Part shown: positions 53,235-62,690 of the stretch, in pieces
Numbering within the stretch: position 1 is the stretch's first letter
Layout of the letters: each line of letters starts with the position of its first letter
Origin: Streptomyces sp. Sge12
GTDB taxonomy: Bacteria > Actinomycetota > Actinomycetes > Streptomycetales > Streptomycetaceae
Assembly: GCF_002080455.1 (NCBI RefSeq)
Contig: NZ_CP020555.1
Coordinates: 3,100,001 to 3,164,000 of the forward strand
Direction of reading: 5' to 3'
Length of the DNA stretch: 64,000 bases
Notes under the pieces: model-generated
Databases searched by the model: none
What the model was told of the DNA's origin: nothing
Seen by the model: the letters and a program-made list of their open reading frames with translations, nothing else
Program-made: the position numbers and the translations under genes

Positions 53235-55409
53235 TCAGCGGACCGTGACGTAGGGACGGGCCCAGGAGGTGTGGTCGAAGGAGGAGCGGGCGTTCGCGTC
53301 CTCGACCAGCAGGTGGAGGAGGCGGACGCCCGTCACGTCGAGGTCGATCGCGGTGGGGCCGGTGGCTCCGGTCAGGGTGGCCGTGGTCAGCAGGGTCCGG
53401 CCGTCCGCGCGGACGACGGCGCGGGTGGCCCCGGCCGGCGACTGGTTCGTGGAGAAGTCGTCGATGCCGACGAGGGCGGTGAAGCGGGACGCCCGGCCGC
53501 CCAGGTGGTAGACGATCTCCGAGGGGGCGTGGACGCCGAGGCCCTTGGGGTGCGTCACGCCGCCGAAGGCGATCGGGGTGCCGTCGCCCGCCGCCTGTTT
53601 GCCGTTGGAGCGGTCGATCTCCACCGGGCCCCAGCCGTTGGTGGCCGAGACCCACGGCAGGTCGCTCAGGTGGCTGTCCTTGGTGGGCGGCGCCGGGAGC
53701 GGGGTGAACCGCGTCGGCGCCGTGAAGCGCAGGGCCGACGAGGTGGTCGCCCGCGGTGTGAGCAGGGCCGGGGCCGTCGAGGGCGCGCTCAGCCGCCAGG
53801 TGGTGGTCAGGGACCGGCCCGGGGCGAGGGAGGCCGCGGTCGTCGGGCCGGTGGGCGTGGCCGTCCAGCCGGACGGGAGCGGGAGGGTGACGGCCGCGTC
53901 GGGCCAGGGGCGGGCGGTGCCGTTCGCGAGGGTGGTGGTGAGCGTCCCGGCCGAGACGTCCGCGACCGCGGTGAGGCCCCAGGGGCGGCGTACGTAGGTG
54001 TCGGTCCACGAGGCGCGCAGCAGGGTGGTCAGCGAGGCGACCACCGACGGGTTCGCGGCGGCCACGTCGTGCTGCTCGCCCGGGTCCGCGGCCAGGTCGT
54101 AGAGCTCGAAGGCCCACGCGGAGTCCGGTGCGGTGCGGTCCCGGCCGGGGGCGAACCGGACGGCCTTCCACCGGTCCTTGCGGACGGCCTCGGCGACCTG
54201 CTTGGCGCGGCCCGCGTCCTGGCTGTTCGCGCGGGAGGTGACGCCCTGCTCGTCGCGGTACCAGTACAGGTGGCCGTGGAGCGGGGCGAGGGCGGCCGTG
54301 CCGGTCAGCACCGGGGCGGCGGAGAGTCCGTCGATGTCGGCGGGGGCGGGGGCCGCGGCGAGCTCGGCGAGGGTGGGCAGGACGTCGTACAGCGGGGTGG
54401 GGCGGTCGCTGGTGGTGCCGGGGGCGATGCGGCCCGGGGACCAGGCGATCAGCGGCACCCGGACGCCGCCCTCGTAGAGGTTGCGCTTGTAGCCGCGCAG
54501 CGGTCCGTTGGCGTCGAACAGGTCGGGGTTGACGCCGCCCTCCTCGTGGGGGCCGTTGTCGGAGGTCACCAGGACCACGGTCCGCTCGGCGATCCCGCGG
54601 GCCCGCAGCCGCTCCACGACGGCGCCGACCTGCGCGTCGAGGAGGCTGATCTGCGCGGCGTGCGCCTTGTTCGACTGGGTCCACGACCGGCTTGCGTAGG
54701 CGCCGACGTCGGGGATCTCGCTGGGCGCGTGCGGCAGGTTGGGGGCGAGGAGGAGCAGGAAGGGGTCGGGTCCGGCCGCGTGGGTGTCGATGAAGTCGAG
54801 GGCGCGCGCCGCGATCACGTCGGGGGCGTAGGTGCCCGCGGGCAGGCTCTCCTTGGTGTCGTTGTGCCACAGGTGGTCGGGGCGGTACTCGTGGGCGTGG
54901 CTGTGGTCGATGTACCCGTAGAACTCCTCGAAGCCGCGTGCGGCCGGGTGGCTGGGCTGGTCCGCGGCCTGCGGTCCGAAGCCCCACTTGCCGAACAGGC
55001 CCGTACGGTAGCCCCGCGCGCGCAGCACCTCCGCGAAGGTGGTGTCCCCGGCGGCGAGGCCGCCTTGTCCGCCGGCGGCCGGGTTGGCGCGGACGGCGGA
55101 GTGGCCGGTGTGCAGGCCGGTGAGCAGTGCGGCCCGCGAGGGGGCGCAGACGGCGGCCGCGGAGTAGGCGTCGGTGAAGCGCAGTCCCTCGGCGGCGAGC
55201 CGGTCGATGTGCGGGGTGGTGATCAGCTTCTGGCCGTACGCGCCCAGGTCGCCGTATCCGAGGTCGTCGGCCAGCACGACCACCAGGTGGGGCGGCGGCG
55301 CCGCGCCCGGGTCGGCGGGCGCCGGCGCGGCGGCGGCCGCTCGGGGCAGGGCCGCGAGGCCGGCGGCGGCCGCCGCCGATCCGGCGAGGAAGTGGCGGCG
55401 GCTGGGCAT
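53235..55409 (-). CDS. Tat-exported sulfatase with C-terminal NPCBM-type domain
   Basis: A 724-residue secreted hydrolase. A Tat-like signal (MPSRRHFLAGSAAAAAGLAA) leads to the sulfatase domain: metal Asp pair in VVVLADDLGYGDLGAYG and formylglycine motif in AAVCAPSRAALLTGLHTGHS (Cys about 97), with SDNGPHEEGG later. A NEW3/CARDB-like segment (about 480-580) and an NPCBM domain (about 590-724, FGGVTHPKGLGVHAPSEIVY) end the protein. Cys-type sulfatases need maturation enzyme; Streptomyces sulfatases fit this class. The substrate, presumably a sulfated glycan, is unknown. The ATG has CAGGAG upstream. Confidence 0.9.
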   Translation of the reverse strand: MPSRRHFLAGSAAAAAGLAALPRAAAAAPAPADPGAAPPPHLVVVLADDLGYGDLGAYGQKLITTPHIDRLAAEGLRFTDAYSAAAVCAPSRAALLTGLHTGHSAVRANPAAGGQGGLAAGDTTFAEVLRARGYRTGLFGKWGFGPQAADQPSHPAARGFEEFYGYIDHSHAHEYRPDHLWHNDTKESLPAGTYAPDVIAARALDFIDTHAAGPDPFLLLLAPNLPHAPSEIPDVGAYASRSWTQSNKAHAAQISLLDAQVGAVVERLRARGIAERTVVLVTSDNGPHEEGGVNPDLFDANGPLRGYKRNLYEGGVRVPLIAWSPGRIAPGTTSDRPTPLYDVLPTLAELAAAPAPADIDGLSAAPVLTGTAALAPLHGHLYWYRDEQGVTSRANSQDAGRAKQVAEAVRKDRWKAVRFAPGRDRTAPDSAWAFELYDLAADPGEQHDVAAANPSVVASLTTLLRASWTDTYVRRPWGLTAVADVSAGTLTTTLANGTARPWPDAAVTLPLPSGWTATPTGPTTAASLAPGRSLTTTWRLSAPSTAPALLTPRATTSSALRFTAPTRFTPLPAPPTKDSHLSDLPWVSATNGWGPVEIDRSNGKQAAGDGTPIAFGGVTHPKGLGVHAPSEIVYHLGGRASRFTALVGIDDFSTNQSPAGATRAVVRADGRTLLTTATLTGATGPTAIDLDVTGVRLLHLLVEDANARSSFDHTSWARPYVTVR

Positions 55410-55543
55410 GACGGACTCCTGCACGGTTGCGGTGGCTGCTGGCCGGTCGGCGTGTGGAGATCATCCGCGCCGGTGCGCCGCCGGGGCCATGCACGCGGCA
55501 TGAAGAACGTGTGACAGCCGCCGCCGGGCGGCGGTGCCCCGGC

Positions 55544-56599
55544 TCAGATCGTCGACGCGTCGATCACGAAGCGGTAGCGCACGTCGCTGGCGAGCACCCG
55601 CTCGTACGCCTCGTTGATCTCGTCGGCGCGGATCAGTTCGATCTCCGCGCCCAGTCCGTGCTCGGCGCAGAAGTCGAGCATCTCCTGGGTCTCGGCGATC
55701 CCGCCGATCATCGACCCGGCGAGGGTCTTGCGGCCGCCGATGACGGAGAAGAGGTTGAGCGAGACCGGCTCCTCCGGGGCGCCGACGTTCACCAGGGCGC
55801 CGTCGACCTTGAGCAGGCCCAGGTACGCGTCCAGGCCGATCGGCGCCGAGACGGTGGACAGGATCAGGTCGAAGCGGCCGGCCAGCTGCTCGAAGGTGGC
55901 CTCGTCGGCGGTGGCGTAGTAGTGGGAGGCGCCCAGCTTCAGCCCGTCCTCCTGCTTGCGGAGGGTCTGCGACAGGACGGTGACCTCGGCGCCCAGCGCG
56001 TGCGCGATCTTCACGCCGATGTGGCCGAGGCCGCCGAGGCCGACGACCGCGACCTGCTTGCCGGGGCCGGCCTGCCAGTGCTTGAGGGGGGAGTAGAGGG
56101 TGATGCCGGCGCACAGCAGCGGGGCGGCGACGTCGAGGTCGAGGCCGTCGGGGATGCGGACGGTGTACTTCTCGTCGACGACGAGGTGGGTGGAGTAGCC
56201 GCCGTACGTGGGCTCGCCGTTGCGGTCGAGGGCGTTGTACGTGCCCGTCATGCCCTCGGTGCAGTACTGCTCCTGGCCCCGCAGGCAGTACGCGCAGGTG
56301 CGGCAGGAGTCGACGAAGCAGCCGACGCCCACCCGGTCCCCGACGGAGAAGCGGGTGACGGCCGCACCGGCCTCGGTGACGACACCGGCGATCTCGTGGC
56401 CGGGGACCATCGGGTAGATGCCCTCGCCCCACCCGTCGCGCACCTGGTGGATGTCGGAGTGGCAGATGCCGGAGTACTTGATGTCGATGAGCACGTCGTG
56501 CTCGCCGACCGGCCGGCGCGTGACGGTGGTGCGCTCCAGCGGCGCCTTGGCGGCGGGGGCTGCGTACGCGGCGACCTGCGTGGCCCGGGTGACGGACAT
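55544..56599 (-). CDS. Zinc-dependent alcohol dehydrogenase (YahK/AdhA type)
   Basis: A 351-residue NAD(P)-dependent enzyme. Catalytic zinc ligands are Cys in [12 protein letters not shown] and GHE in [11 protein letters not shown]; structural zinc uses the four Cys in [15 protein letters not shown]. The Rossmann motif is [15 protein letters not shown]. This subtype reduces aldehydes, usually with NADPH. The ATG has AAGGAGC 5 bases upstream. The XRE regulator is divergent across 167 bases and may control it. Confidence 0.92.
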   Translation of the reverse strand: MSVTRATQVAAYAAPAAKAPLERTTVTRRPVGEHDVLIDIKYSGICHSDIHQVRDGWGEGIYPMVPGHEIAGVVTEAGAAVTRFSVGDRVGVGCFVDSCRTCAYCLRGQEQYCTEGMTGTYNALDRNGEPTYGGYSTHLVVDEKYTVRIPDGLDLDVAAPLLCAGITLYSPLKHWQAGPGKQVAVVGLGGLGHIGVKIAHALGAEVTVLSQTLRKQEDGLKLGASHYYATADEATFEQLAGRFDLILSTVSAPIGLDAYLGLLKVDGALVNVGAPEEPVSLNLFSVIGGRKTLAGSMIGGIAETQEMLDFCAEHGLGAEIELIRADEINEAYERVLASDVRYRFVIDASTI

Positions 56600-56766
56600 G
56601 GGGGTGCTCCTTGGGAAACGGTGACACGGTGGTGCGGTGTCCCCCACGCTGCCGGTTCGTCCGGCGGGCAGCCATCCCCCTGTCCTGCCTACGTCCGGTG
56701 AACCTACCAATGGCGGGGTCAGGCTCACGCCTGCCCCGCGGCGTGCCGCCCGGGGATACTGGCGGG

Positions 56767-57660
56767 ATGGACCAGCTTGATCAGCGAGCCTGCCTCGGCG
56801 AGTTCCTCCGCTCCCGCCGTGCGCGGCTGCGCCCCGAGGACGTGGGCCTGCCCGACCACGGGCGCCGCCGGCGCGTGCCGGGGCTGCGCCGTGAGGAGCT
56901 GGCGCAGCTGGCGGGGGTGTCCGTCGCGTACTACACGCGGCTGGAACAGCGCGACGGGCACAACGTGTCGGTGGAGGTGCTGGACGCGCTCGCGCGGGCC
57001 CTGCGGCTGGACGGGACCGAGCGGGCGCACCTGATGGACCTGGCGCGGCCGAAGGCGCACCGGCGCCGCCAGAGCCGGCGCCCGCAGCAGGTGCGGCCGG
57101 AGCTGCGCACGCTGATGGACGCGATGTGCGGGGTACCGGCGTACCTCGTGGGGCACCGGCAGGACGTCATCGGGTGGAACCGGCTGGCGGCCGCGGTCTT
57201 CGGGGACTTCGGGGCGCTGCCGGCGGCCGAGCGGAACCTGGTGCGGCTGGTTTTCCTGGACCCGGCGACGGCGGAGCTGTACGGGGAGTGGGAGTGCCGG
57301 GCGTGCGAGGTCGTGAGCAATCTGCGCGTGTACGCCGGTCAGCACCCGGACGACGAGCGGCTGTCGGCGCTGGTCGGTGAGCTGTCGGTGAAGAACGAGG
57401 AGTTCCGGCGGCTGTGGGCCGCGCACACGGTCGCGGACAAGACGCACGGGGAGAAGGTGCTGCGGCACCCGCTCGTGGGGGAGATGCGGCTGTCCTTCGA
57501 GACGCTGACGCTGCCGGACGACCCGGCGCAGTCCCTGGTGACCTTCCACGCGGCCCCCGGCTCCCCGTCGGCGGACGCCCTGCGTCTGCTGGCGGCGTGG
57601 TCGGCCCCGTCGGAGGAGGCCGGGGTACGGGAGTCGGCCTCAGGACGGCCTACAGGCTGA
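56767..57660 (+). CDS. XRE-family regulator with MmyB-like C-terminal domain
   Basis: A 297-residue regulator. The N-terminal HTH (about 10-80) has [39 protein letters not shown] and [20 protein letters not shown]. The MmyB-like ligand-binding domain (about 110-285) has [20 protein letters not shown]. Family members often control an adjacent redox enzyme; here the divergent alcohol dehydrogenase is the likely target. The end overlaps the convergent GNAT gene by 11 bases. Confidence 0.9.
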   Translation: MDQLDQRACLGEFLRSRRARLRPEDVGLPDHGRRRRVPGLRREELAQLAGVSVAYYTRLEQRDGHNVSVEVLDALARALRLDGTERAHLMDLARPKAHRRRQSRRPQQVRPELRTLMDAMCGVPAYLVGHRQDVIGWNRLAAAVFGDFGALPAAERNLVRLVFLDPATAELYGEWECRACEVVSNLRVYAGQHPDDERLSALVGELSVKNEEFRRLWAAHTVADKTHGEKVLRHPLVGEMRLSFETLTLPDDPAQSLVTFHAAPGSPSADALRLLAAWSAPSEEAGVRESASGRPTG

Positions 57661-58621
57661 GCTGGTAGTACGCGGCGGGGCGGGCGGGGCGGTAGCCGAG
57701 GCGCTCGTTCACGGCCCGCATCGCGGTGTTCTCGTCGGCCACGGTGGTGGCGATCAGGCTCAGGTCGGGGTACCGGTCGCGGGCCAGGTCCAGCATGTGC
57801 AGCTTGACCGCGCGGCCCAGGCCGTGGCCGCGGTGGGCGGGGGCGACCACGGTGTCGTACTGGAGGGCGCGCGGGCCGGCCGGGTCGGGCAGGACCAGTT
57901 CCGTGTACGCGGCCACCTCGCCGGCGCCGGTGACGGCGGCGACGGTGGTGATCTCGCCGCCGCGGTCGAGGATCAGCTGGTGCGCGGCGTGCAGCCGCTG
58001 CGGCGTCCAGGTCTCGATCTTCTCGTCGATGTCGCCCATGGGCGCGTCCTCCATCGCCCCGTGGGCCGTGGCGAGCGGCCCGGCCCAGTCGTCGGGCACC
58101 AGGCCGTGCCAGGCGTGCAGTTCGTACCCGGGGGCGACGGGGGCCGGGGAGCCGGCCGCGGCCTGCGGCTGCCGGGTCACGTCCTGCTCGTACCAGGCCA
58201 TGGGGAGGACGTTCTCGAACCCGAGCGCCTGGGCGAACCGCTCCCCGGGCCCGCCGAGGTCCACGAGCGTCAGGACGGAGGTCCGGCCCTGCGCGAGCAG
58301 CTCCGCCCGGACCTGCTCCCACAGGGCGCGGCCGAGGCCCCGGCGGCGGGCGTCCGGGCGTACGGCGAGCACGTCGAGGAAGGCGGTGTGCGCGTTGGCC
58401 TCGTCCGTGAACAGCAGGAGGGCGGCCACGCCGGCTCCCCCGTCCGCGGCCCAGAGCGCGGCGCGGCCGCGCGCGGGCGTCACGCTCAGCCGTCCGGCGA
58501 CCTCCGTGCGGGCGGGCGGCGGCGCCGTGGGCAGGTCGACGGCCTGGGCGGCGGCGAGGACCGCGGTCCAGGCATCGATCTCGGCATCGGTCGGGGGCAG
58601 CGACAGCGCGCGAATGGTCAT
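57650..58621 (-). CDS. Double-GNAT acetyltransferase
   Basis: A 323-residue protein with two tandem GNAT domains: one around 10-150 (VRPDARRRGLGRALWEQVRA) and one around 165-320 (VVAPAHRGHGLGRAVKLHML), both with the acetyl-CoA P-loop R/QxxGxG/A. This layout resembles mycothiol synthase (MshD), but family-specific residues were not checked, and many Streptomyces paralogues exist. Start at 58621. The last 11 bases overlap the convergent regulator gene. Confidence 0.85.
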   Translation of the reverse strand: MTIRALSLPPTDAEIDAWTAVLAAAQAVDLPTAPPPARTEVAGRLSVTPARGRAALWAADGGAGVAALLLFTDEANAHTAFLDVLAVRPDARRRGLGRALWEQVRAELLAQGRTSVLTLVDLGGPGERFAQALGFENVLPMAWYEQDVTRQPQAAAGSPAPVAPGYELHAWHGLVPDDWAGPLATAHGAMEDAPMGDIDEKIETWTPQRLHAAHQLILDRGGEITTVAAVTGAGEVAAYTELVLPDPAGPRALQYDTVVAPAHRGHGLGRAVKLHMLDLARDRYPDLSLIATTVADENTAMRAVNERLGYRPARPAAYYQLSL

Positions 58622-58670
58622 ACCGGGGACCCTAGATGATCACGTACGAGCGGGTCCGGCGGATTTCACG

Positions 58671-58712
58671 ACGAACGGCGGAGACCCCCGTGAAGGGGTC
58701 CCCGCCGTTCGT
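58671..58712 (-). terminator. Long hairpin after the L,D-transpeptidase gene
   Basis: ACGAACGGCGGAGACCCC (58671-58688) pairs with GGGGTCCCCGCCGTTCGT (58695-58712), one mismatch. It lies 25 bases beyond the stop of the transpeptidase gene. Confidence 0.75.
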
Positions 58713-58736
58713 GGTGTGCGGTCGGGAGGGCGGCGA

Positions 58737-59996
58737 TCAGGCGGCCGAGCCGGCCTTCCACTGCGCCCAGTCCATGTTCCAGCCGTTGAGGCCGTTGTCG
58801 GGCTTGATGGTCTTGTCCGGGGAGTTGACCACGGTGACCACGTCGCCGATGAGCGAGTTGTCGAAGAACCACGCGGCGGGCTGGTTCGGGTCGCCCGCGC
58901 CCTTGGCGTCGTTCAGGCCGACACAGCCGTGGCTGGTGTTCGCGCTGCCGAAGACCGAGTCCGCACCCCAGTAGTTGCCGTGGATGAAGGTGCCGGACTG
59001 GGACAGGCGCATGGCGTGCGGGACATCCTTGATGTCGTACTCGCCCTTGCCCTCGCTGTTCTTGAAGCCCACGGTGGAGCCGTCCATCCGGGTCTCCTTG
59101 AACTTCTCGGAGATCACCATCTGGCCGTTGTACGTCGGGTTCTCCGGGGAGCCCGCCGAGATCGGGATGGTCTTGATGACCGCGCCGTCACGGGTGACCG
59201 TCATCTTCTTGGTCTTCGTGTCGACCGTGGAGACCTGACTGCGGCCGATCTTGAAGGTGACGGTCTTGTTCTGGACGCCCTGGACGCCGGGAGCGCCCTG
59301 GACGCCCTCCAGCGCCAGCTTCATCGTGACGGTGGAGTTCGCCTGCCAGTACTGCTCGGGGCGGAAGTCCAGGCGCTGCGCGCCGAACCAGTGGCCGACG
59401 ACTTCCTGGCCGCTGCTGGAGGTGACCGTGATCGCCGCCTGGACCGCCTTCTGGTCCTTGATCGGCTTGTTGAAGGAGATCGAGACCGGCATGCCCACGC
59501 CGACCGTCTGGCCCTCCTCCGGTACGAACGAGCCGACGAAGCTGTTCTCCGGGGAGACGGTGGTGAAGGAGACGTTCTCGTGCGCCTCCTTGCCGTCGGC
59601 GTCCTTGGCGGTCGCCGCCAGGGCGTACTTCATGGAGCGCTTCAGGGCGCCGTCGGGCTTCCAGCTCTTGCCGTCGGCGGCGATCTTGCCGGGTACGGCC
59701 GTGCCCTCGCTGTTCTTGAGCTCGACCAGGGTGAGGGTGCCGTCGGCCACGGCGACATTGGCCGCGTCGTTGAGGCCGACGTTGGTGGCGCCGTCCTTCG
59801 GCGTGATGGTTATTTTGGCCTTGGACGCGTCCTTGGCCGCCGCCGCGTCGACGTCCGCCTGGGCGCTGGCGGAGTCGCCCTTGCCCTTCGGCTTGTCGTC
59901 GTCCCCGCCGCCGCACGCCGAGAGCACCAGTACCCCACCGAGAACAGCGGATATGGCCACCAGGGACCTCTTCCGCCGCTTACTGTCCGTCCTCAC
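58737..59996 (-). CDS. L,D-transpeptidase lipoprotein with Ig-like domains
   Basis: A 419-residue cell-wall cross-linking enzyme. A lipobox signal (VLVLSACGGG, Cys about 28) is followed by Ig-like domains (about 55-255) and the YkuD catalytic domain (about 260-400) with IHGNYWGADSVFG and SHGCVGLND, which contains the catalytic His, Ser-His-Gly-Cys. It forms 3-3 peptide bridges in peptidoglycan. The start GTG at 59996 has GGAG upstream; ATG at 60008 is possible. The upstream leader has a GGCAGGGGG/CCCCCTGCC hairpin at 60052-60074. Confidence 0.92.
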   Translation of the reverse strand: MRTDSKRRKRSLVAISAVLGGVLVLSACGGGDDDKPKGKGDSASAQADVDAAAAKDASKAKITITPKDGATNVGLNDAANVAVADGTLTLVELKNSEGTAVPGKIAADGKSWKPDGALKRSMKYALAATAKDADGKEAHENVSFTTVSPENSFVGSFVPEEGQTVGVGMPVSISFNKPIKDQKAVQAAITVTSSSGQEVVGHWFGAQRLDFRPEQYWQANSTVTMKLALEGVQGAPGVQGVQNKTVTFKIGRSQVSTVDTKTKKMTVTRDGAVIKTIPISAGSPENPTYNGQMVISEKFKETRMDGSTVGFKNSEGKGEYDIKDVPHAMRLSQSGTFIHGNYWGADSVFGSANTSHGCVGLNDAKGAGDPNQPAAWFFDNSLIGDVVTVVNSPDKTIKPDNGLNGWNMDWAQWKAGSAA

Positions 59997-60142
59997 ACGC
60001 CACTCCATCGTTGCCGGATACCCCGGAGGCTGACGTCCCCGGGGTTGGCCGGGCAGGGGGACGGACCCCCTGCCTGGTCCTGACAACGCGTTAACGGCGC
60101 CGGCCGGTTCCACATTCCGTTCGGATGTGGTCCACCACACGG

Positions 60143-60484
60143 TCAGGCGTTGTCGGGTTCCTCGTCGAAGTCCCCATCTTCCTCGTCCAGGTCCCACTCC
60201 ATCGACTCGGGGTCGTATTCGACGGGCTCGCTGCTCCAGGAGGCCTGCGCGAGCTCCACCCCGGGGATGTCCGCGACCAGGTCAGTGGGGTCGACGAGGT
60301 AGGCGAGGGCCTCCGACTCGTCCTCCCGGACGGCGGACTCGGCGTGACCGCGCTCCTCGTCCGGCATGAACTCGTCGGCCTTGATGTGAGCCAGCGCGGC
60401 TCCGGTGAGTGCCTGGACGTCCGGCACCTCCAGCACCAAATCCACCCGAAGCCGTACGTATCGTGATGTCTCAGAAGTGTTCAT
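60143..60484 (-). CDS. Acidic conserved hypothetical protein (113 aa)
   Basis: A 113-residue soluble protein with a strongly acidic C-terminus (EYDPESMEWDLDEEDGDFDE). The first part, SRYVRLRVDLVLEVPDVQAL, is a beta-alpha element. No domain recognised. Start MNTSETSRYV at 60484. Possibly leader of the region ahead of the transpeptidase on the same strand. Confidence 0.65.
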   Translation of the reverse strand: MNTSETSRYVRLRVDLVLEVPDVQALTGAALAHIKADEFMPDEERGHAESAVREDESEALAYLVDPTDLVADIPGVELAQASWSSEPVEYDPESMEWDLDEEDGDFDEEPDNA

Positions 60485-60592
60485 ACGACGGAGCGTAAGC
60501 CCGCGGGAAGCCCCGACTTTCCCACGACCCGCCCCTTTCCGTAGCATCACCGCACACGGCCAATTCGCTGCTGCCACAAGGGGGATCGCACC

Positions 60593-60937
60593 GTGTCCGC
60601 ACGCCGACCGCTGCTCACCGCTCTCGGAGCGACCACCCTCCTCGGCGCCCTGTGGTTCGTCCCCTCGGCGGGCGCCACCTCACCGGGCGCCGACGAGACC
60701 CGTTCCGCCGTGCCCACGGGCGCGAACACCCCGGGAACGGCCACCGGCGCCACCGATGCCGCCGGGGCCCGCGGGACGGTCACCGGGACCTCCGCCGGGC
60801 CGACCGCGCAGCCGCAGTCGCTGCTCGCCGACACCGGATCCGTCGACACCACCCCCTACCTGCTGGGCGGCACCCTCTTCCTCGGGGTCGGAGCCGCCGC
60901 GGTGACCTTCTCCGTACGCCGCTCGCACGCACCGTAG
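60593..60937 (+). CDS. Small surface protein with LAxTG sortase signal
   Basis: A 114-residue exported protein. Signal peptide about 1-28 (LTALGATTLLGALWFVPSAGA); a Thr/Gly/Ala-rich middle; then LLADTG (about 77-82), a hydrophobic stretch (YLLGGTLFLGVGAAAVTFSV) and a basic tail RRSHAP. LADTG fits the LAxTG signal of class E sortases of Streptomyces, so the mature protein is expected to be linked to peptidoglycan. GTG start with AAGGGGG site upstream. No sortase is in this window. Confidence 0.75.
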   Translation: MSARRPLLTALGATTLLGALWFVPSAGATSPGADETRSAVPTGANTPGTATGATDAAGARGTVTGTSAGPTAQPQSLLADTGSVDTTPYLLGGTLFLGVGAAAVTFSVRRSHAP

Positions 60938-60977
60938 GCGGGCGGCTCGCGGCACCGGGCACCGGGCACCGAGCGCG

Positions 60978-61018
60978 AAAAAAGGGCCGCCCCGGGATCG
61001 GATCCCGGGGCGGCCCTT
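60978..61018 (-). terminator. Perfect 18-bp stem with T-run, terminator of hutH
   Basis: 60982-60999 pairs exactly with 61001-61018 around one central base. On the minus strand the stem is followed by a run of Ts (A-run at 60978-60983), so it is a classical intrinsic terminator for hutH. It may also act on the surface-protein gene. Confidence 0.85.
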
Positions 61019-61041
61019 CGTACGGCGTGCGCGGCCCGCCG

Positions 61042-62589
61042 TCAGGCGAGCGGGCCCGTCACCGGCTCCACCGCCGCGACGAGGCCGCCGCTGCGGACGA
61101 ACGCGTCGGCCGCGGCCAGGTCGGGGGCGAGGAAACGATCCGGCCCGGGACCCTCCACACCGGCCGCGCGGGTGGCCGCGATGGCCGCCCGGCTGGCCGG
61201 GGCCGGGGTCAGCCCGTGGCGCAGCTCGATGGCGCGGGTGGCGGCGTACAGCTCGATGGCGATGATCCGCGTCAGGTTGTCGACGGCGGTACGGAGCTTG
61301 CGCGCGGCCGACCAGCCCATCGAGACGTGGTCCTCCTGCATGGCGGAGGAGGGGATCGAGTCGGCCGAGGCCGGCACCGCGAGCCGCTTCATCTCGCTGA
61401 CCAGGGCGGCCTGCGTGTACTGGGCGATCATCAGACCGGAGTCCACGCCGGCGTCGTCCGCGAGGAACGGCGGCAGGCCGTGCGAGCGGTTCTTGTCGAG
61501 CAGCCGGTCGGTGCGGCGCTCGGCGATGGAGCCGAGGTCGGCGGCCGCGATGGCGAGGAAGTCCAGCACGTACGCGACCGGGGCGCCGTGGAAGTTTCCG
61601 TTGGACTCCACGCGCCCGTCGGGCAGCACGACCGGGTTGTCGACGGCGGCGGCCAGCTCGCGGGAGGCGACCAGCGCGGCGTGCGCCATGGTGTCGCGGC
61701 CGGCGCCGGCGACCTGCGGGGCGCAGCGCACGGAGTACGCGTCCTGCACGCGCGGGGCGGTCTCCTCCTGGTAGTGGCGGACGAGGCCGGAGCCCTTCAG
61801 CACGGCGGCCATGTTCGCCGCGGCGGCGCCCTGACCGGGGTGCGGGCGGATGGCGTGCAGCTCGGGCTGGAGGACCTTCTCGGTGCCGAGCAGCGCCTCC
61901 AGGGTGAGGGCGGCGGTGATGTCGGCGGACTTGTAGAGCCTGTCGAGGTCGGCGAGGGCCATGACCAGCATGCCGAGCATGCCGTCGGTGCCGTTGAGGA
62001 GGGCCAGGCCCTCCTTCTCGCGGAGCTCGACGGGGGTGATGCCGGCCTCGGCGAGCAGCTCCCCGGCGGGGCGGACGGTGCCGTCCGGGCCCTCGGCGTC
62101 GCCCTCGCCCATCAGCGCGAGCGCGCAGTGGGACAGCGGCGCAAGGTCGCCGGAGCAGCCGAGGGAGCCGTACTCGTGGACGACGGGGGTGATCCCGGCG
62201 TTGAGGACGTCGGCCATGGTCTGCGCGACGGAGGGGCGTACGCCGGTGTGACCGGAGGCGACGGTCTTGAGGCGCAGGAACATCAGCGCGCGGACGACCT
62301 CGCGCTCGACGCGCGGGCCCATGCCGGCGGCGTGCGAGCGGACGATGTTGCGCTGGAGCTGGGCACGCAGCTCGGGGCTGATGTGCCGGGAGGCGAGGGC
62401 ACCGAACCCGGTGGACACCCCGTAGACGGGCTCGGGCTTGGCGGCGAGGGCGTCGACGATCTCGCGGGCCCGGGCGAGGGCGGCCTGCGCCTCGGCGGAG
62501 AGCTCGACGCGGGCGTTGCCGCGGGCTACGGCGATGACGTCCTCGGCAGTGGTCCCGGACGTCCCCACCACGACAGTGTGCATATCCAT
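61042..62589 (-). CDS. hutH: Histidine ammonia-lyase
   Basis: A 515-residue enzyme converting L-histidine to urocanate and ammonia, the first step of the Hut pathway. The electrophile-forming motif is GSLGCSGDLAPLSHCALALM, with Cys-Ser-Gly in place of the usual Ala-Ser-Gly. Other signatures include YGVSTGFGALASRHI, LLNGTDGMLG and the C-terminal DHVSMGWSAARKLRTAV. ATG 62589 has AGGGTG upstream; GTG 62598 adds 3 residues. Length matches the S. griseus enzyme. Followed by a strong terminator. Divergent promoter region is only 100 bases long. Confidence 0.95.
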   Translation of the reverse strand: MDMHTVVVGTSGTTAEDVIAVARGNARVELSAEAQAALARAREIVDALAAKPEPVYGVSTGFGALASRHISPELRAQLQRNIVRSHAAGMGPRVEREVVRALMFLRLKTVASGHTGVRPSVAQTMADVLNAGITPVVHEYGSLGCSGDLAPLSHCALALMGEGDAEGPDGTVRPAGELLAEAGITPVELREKEGLALLNGTDGMLGMLVMALADLDRLYKSADITAALTLEALLGTEKVLQPELHAIRPHPGQGAAAANMAAVLKGSGLVRHYQEETAPRVQDAYSVRCAPQVAGAGRDTMAHAALVASRELAAAVDNPVVLPDGRVESNGNFHGAPVAYVLDFLAIAAADLGSIAERRTDRLLDKNRSHGLPPFLADDAGVDSGLMIAQYTQAALVSEMKRLAVPASADSIPSSAMQEDHVSMGWSAARKLRTAVDNLTRIIAIELYAATRAIELRHGLTPAPASRAAIAATRAAGVEGPGPDRFLAPDLAAADAFVRSGGLVAAVEPVTGPLA

Positions 62590-62690
62590 ATTCAGCACCC
62601 TACGGATTGAATCGCTTCATGTCACTAGCTGAAACTGTCACGATCGCGCCGCGGCTGGACCCCTTACGGTCCGCCACCGCGGGCGGGGGG

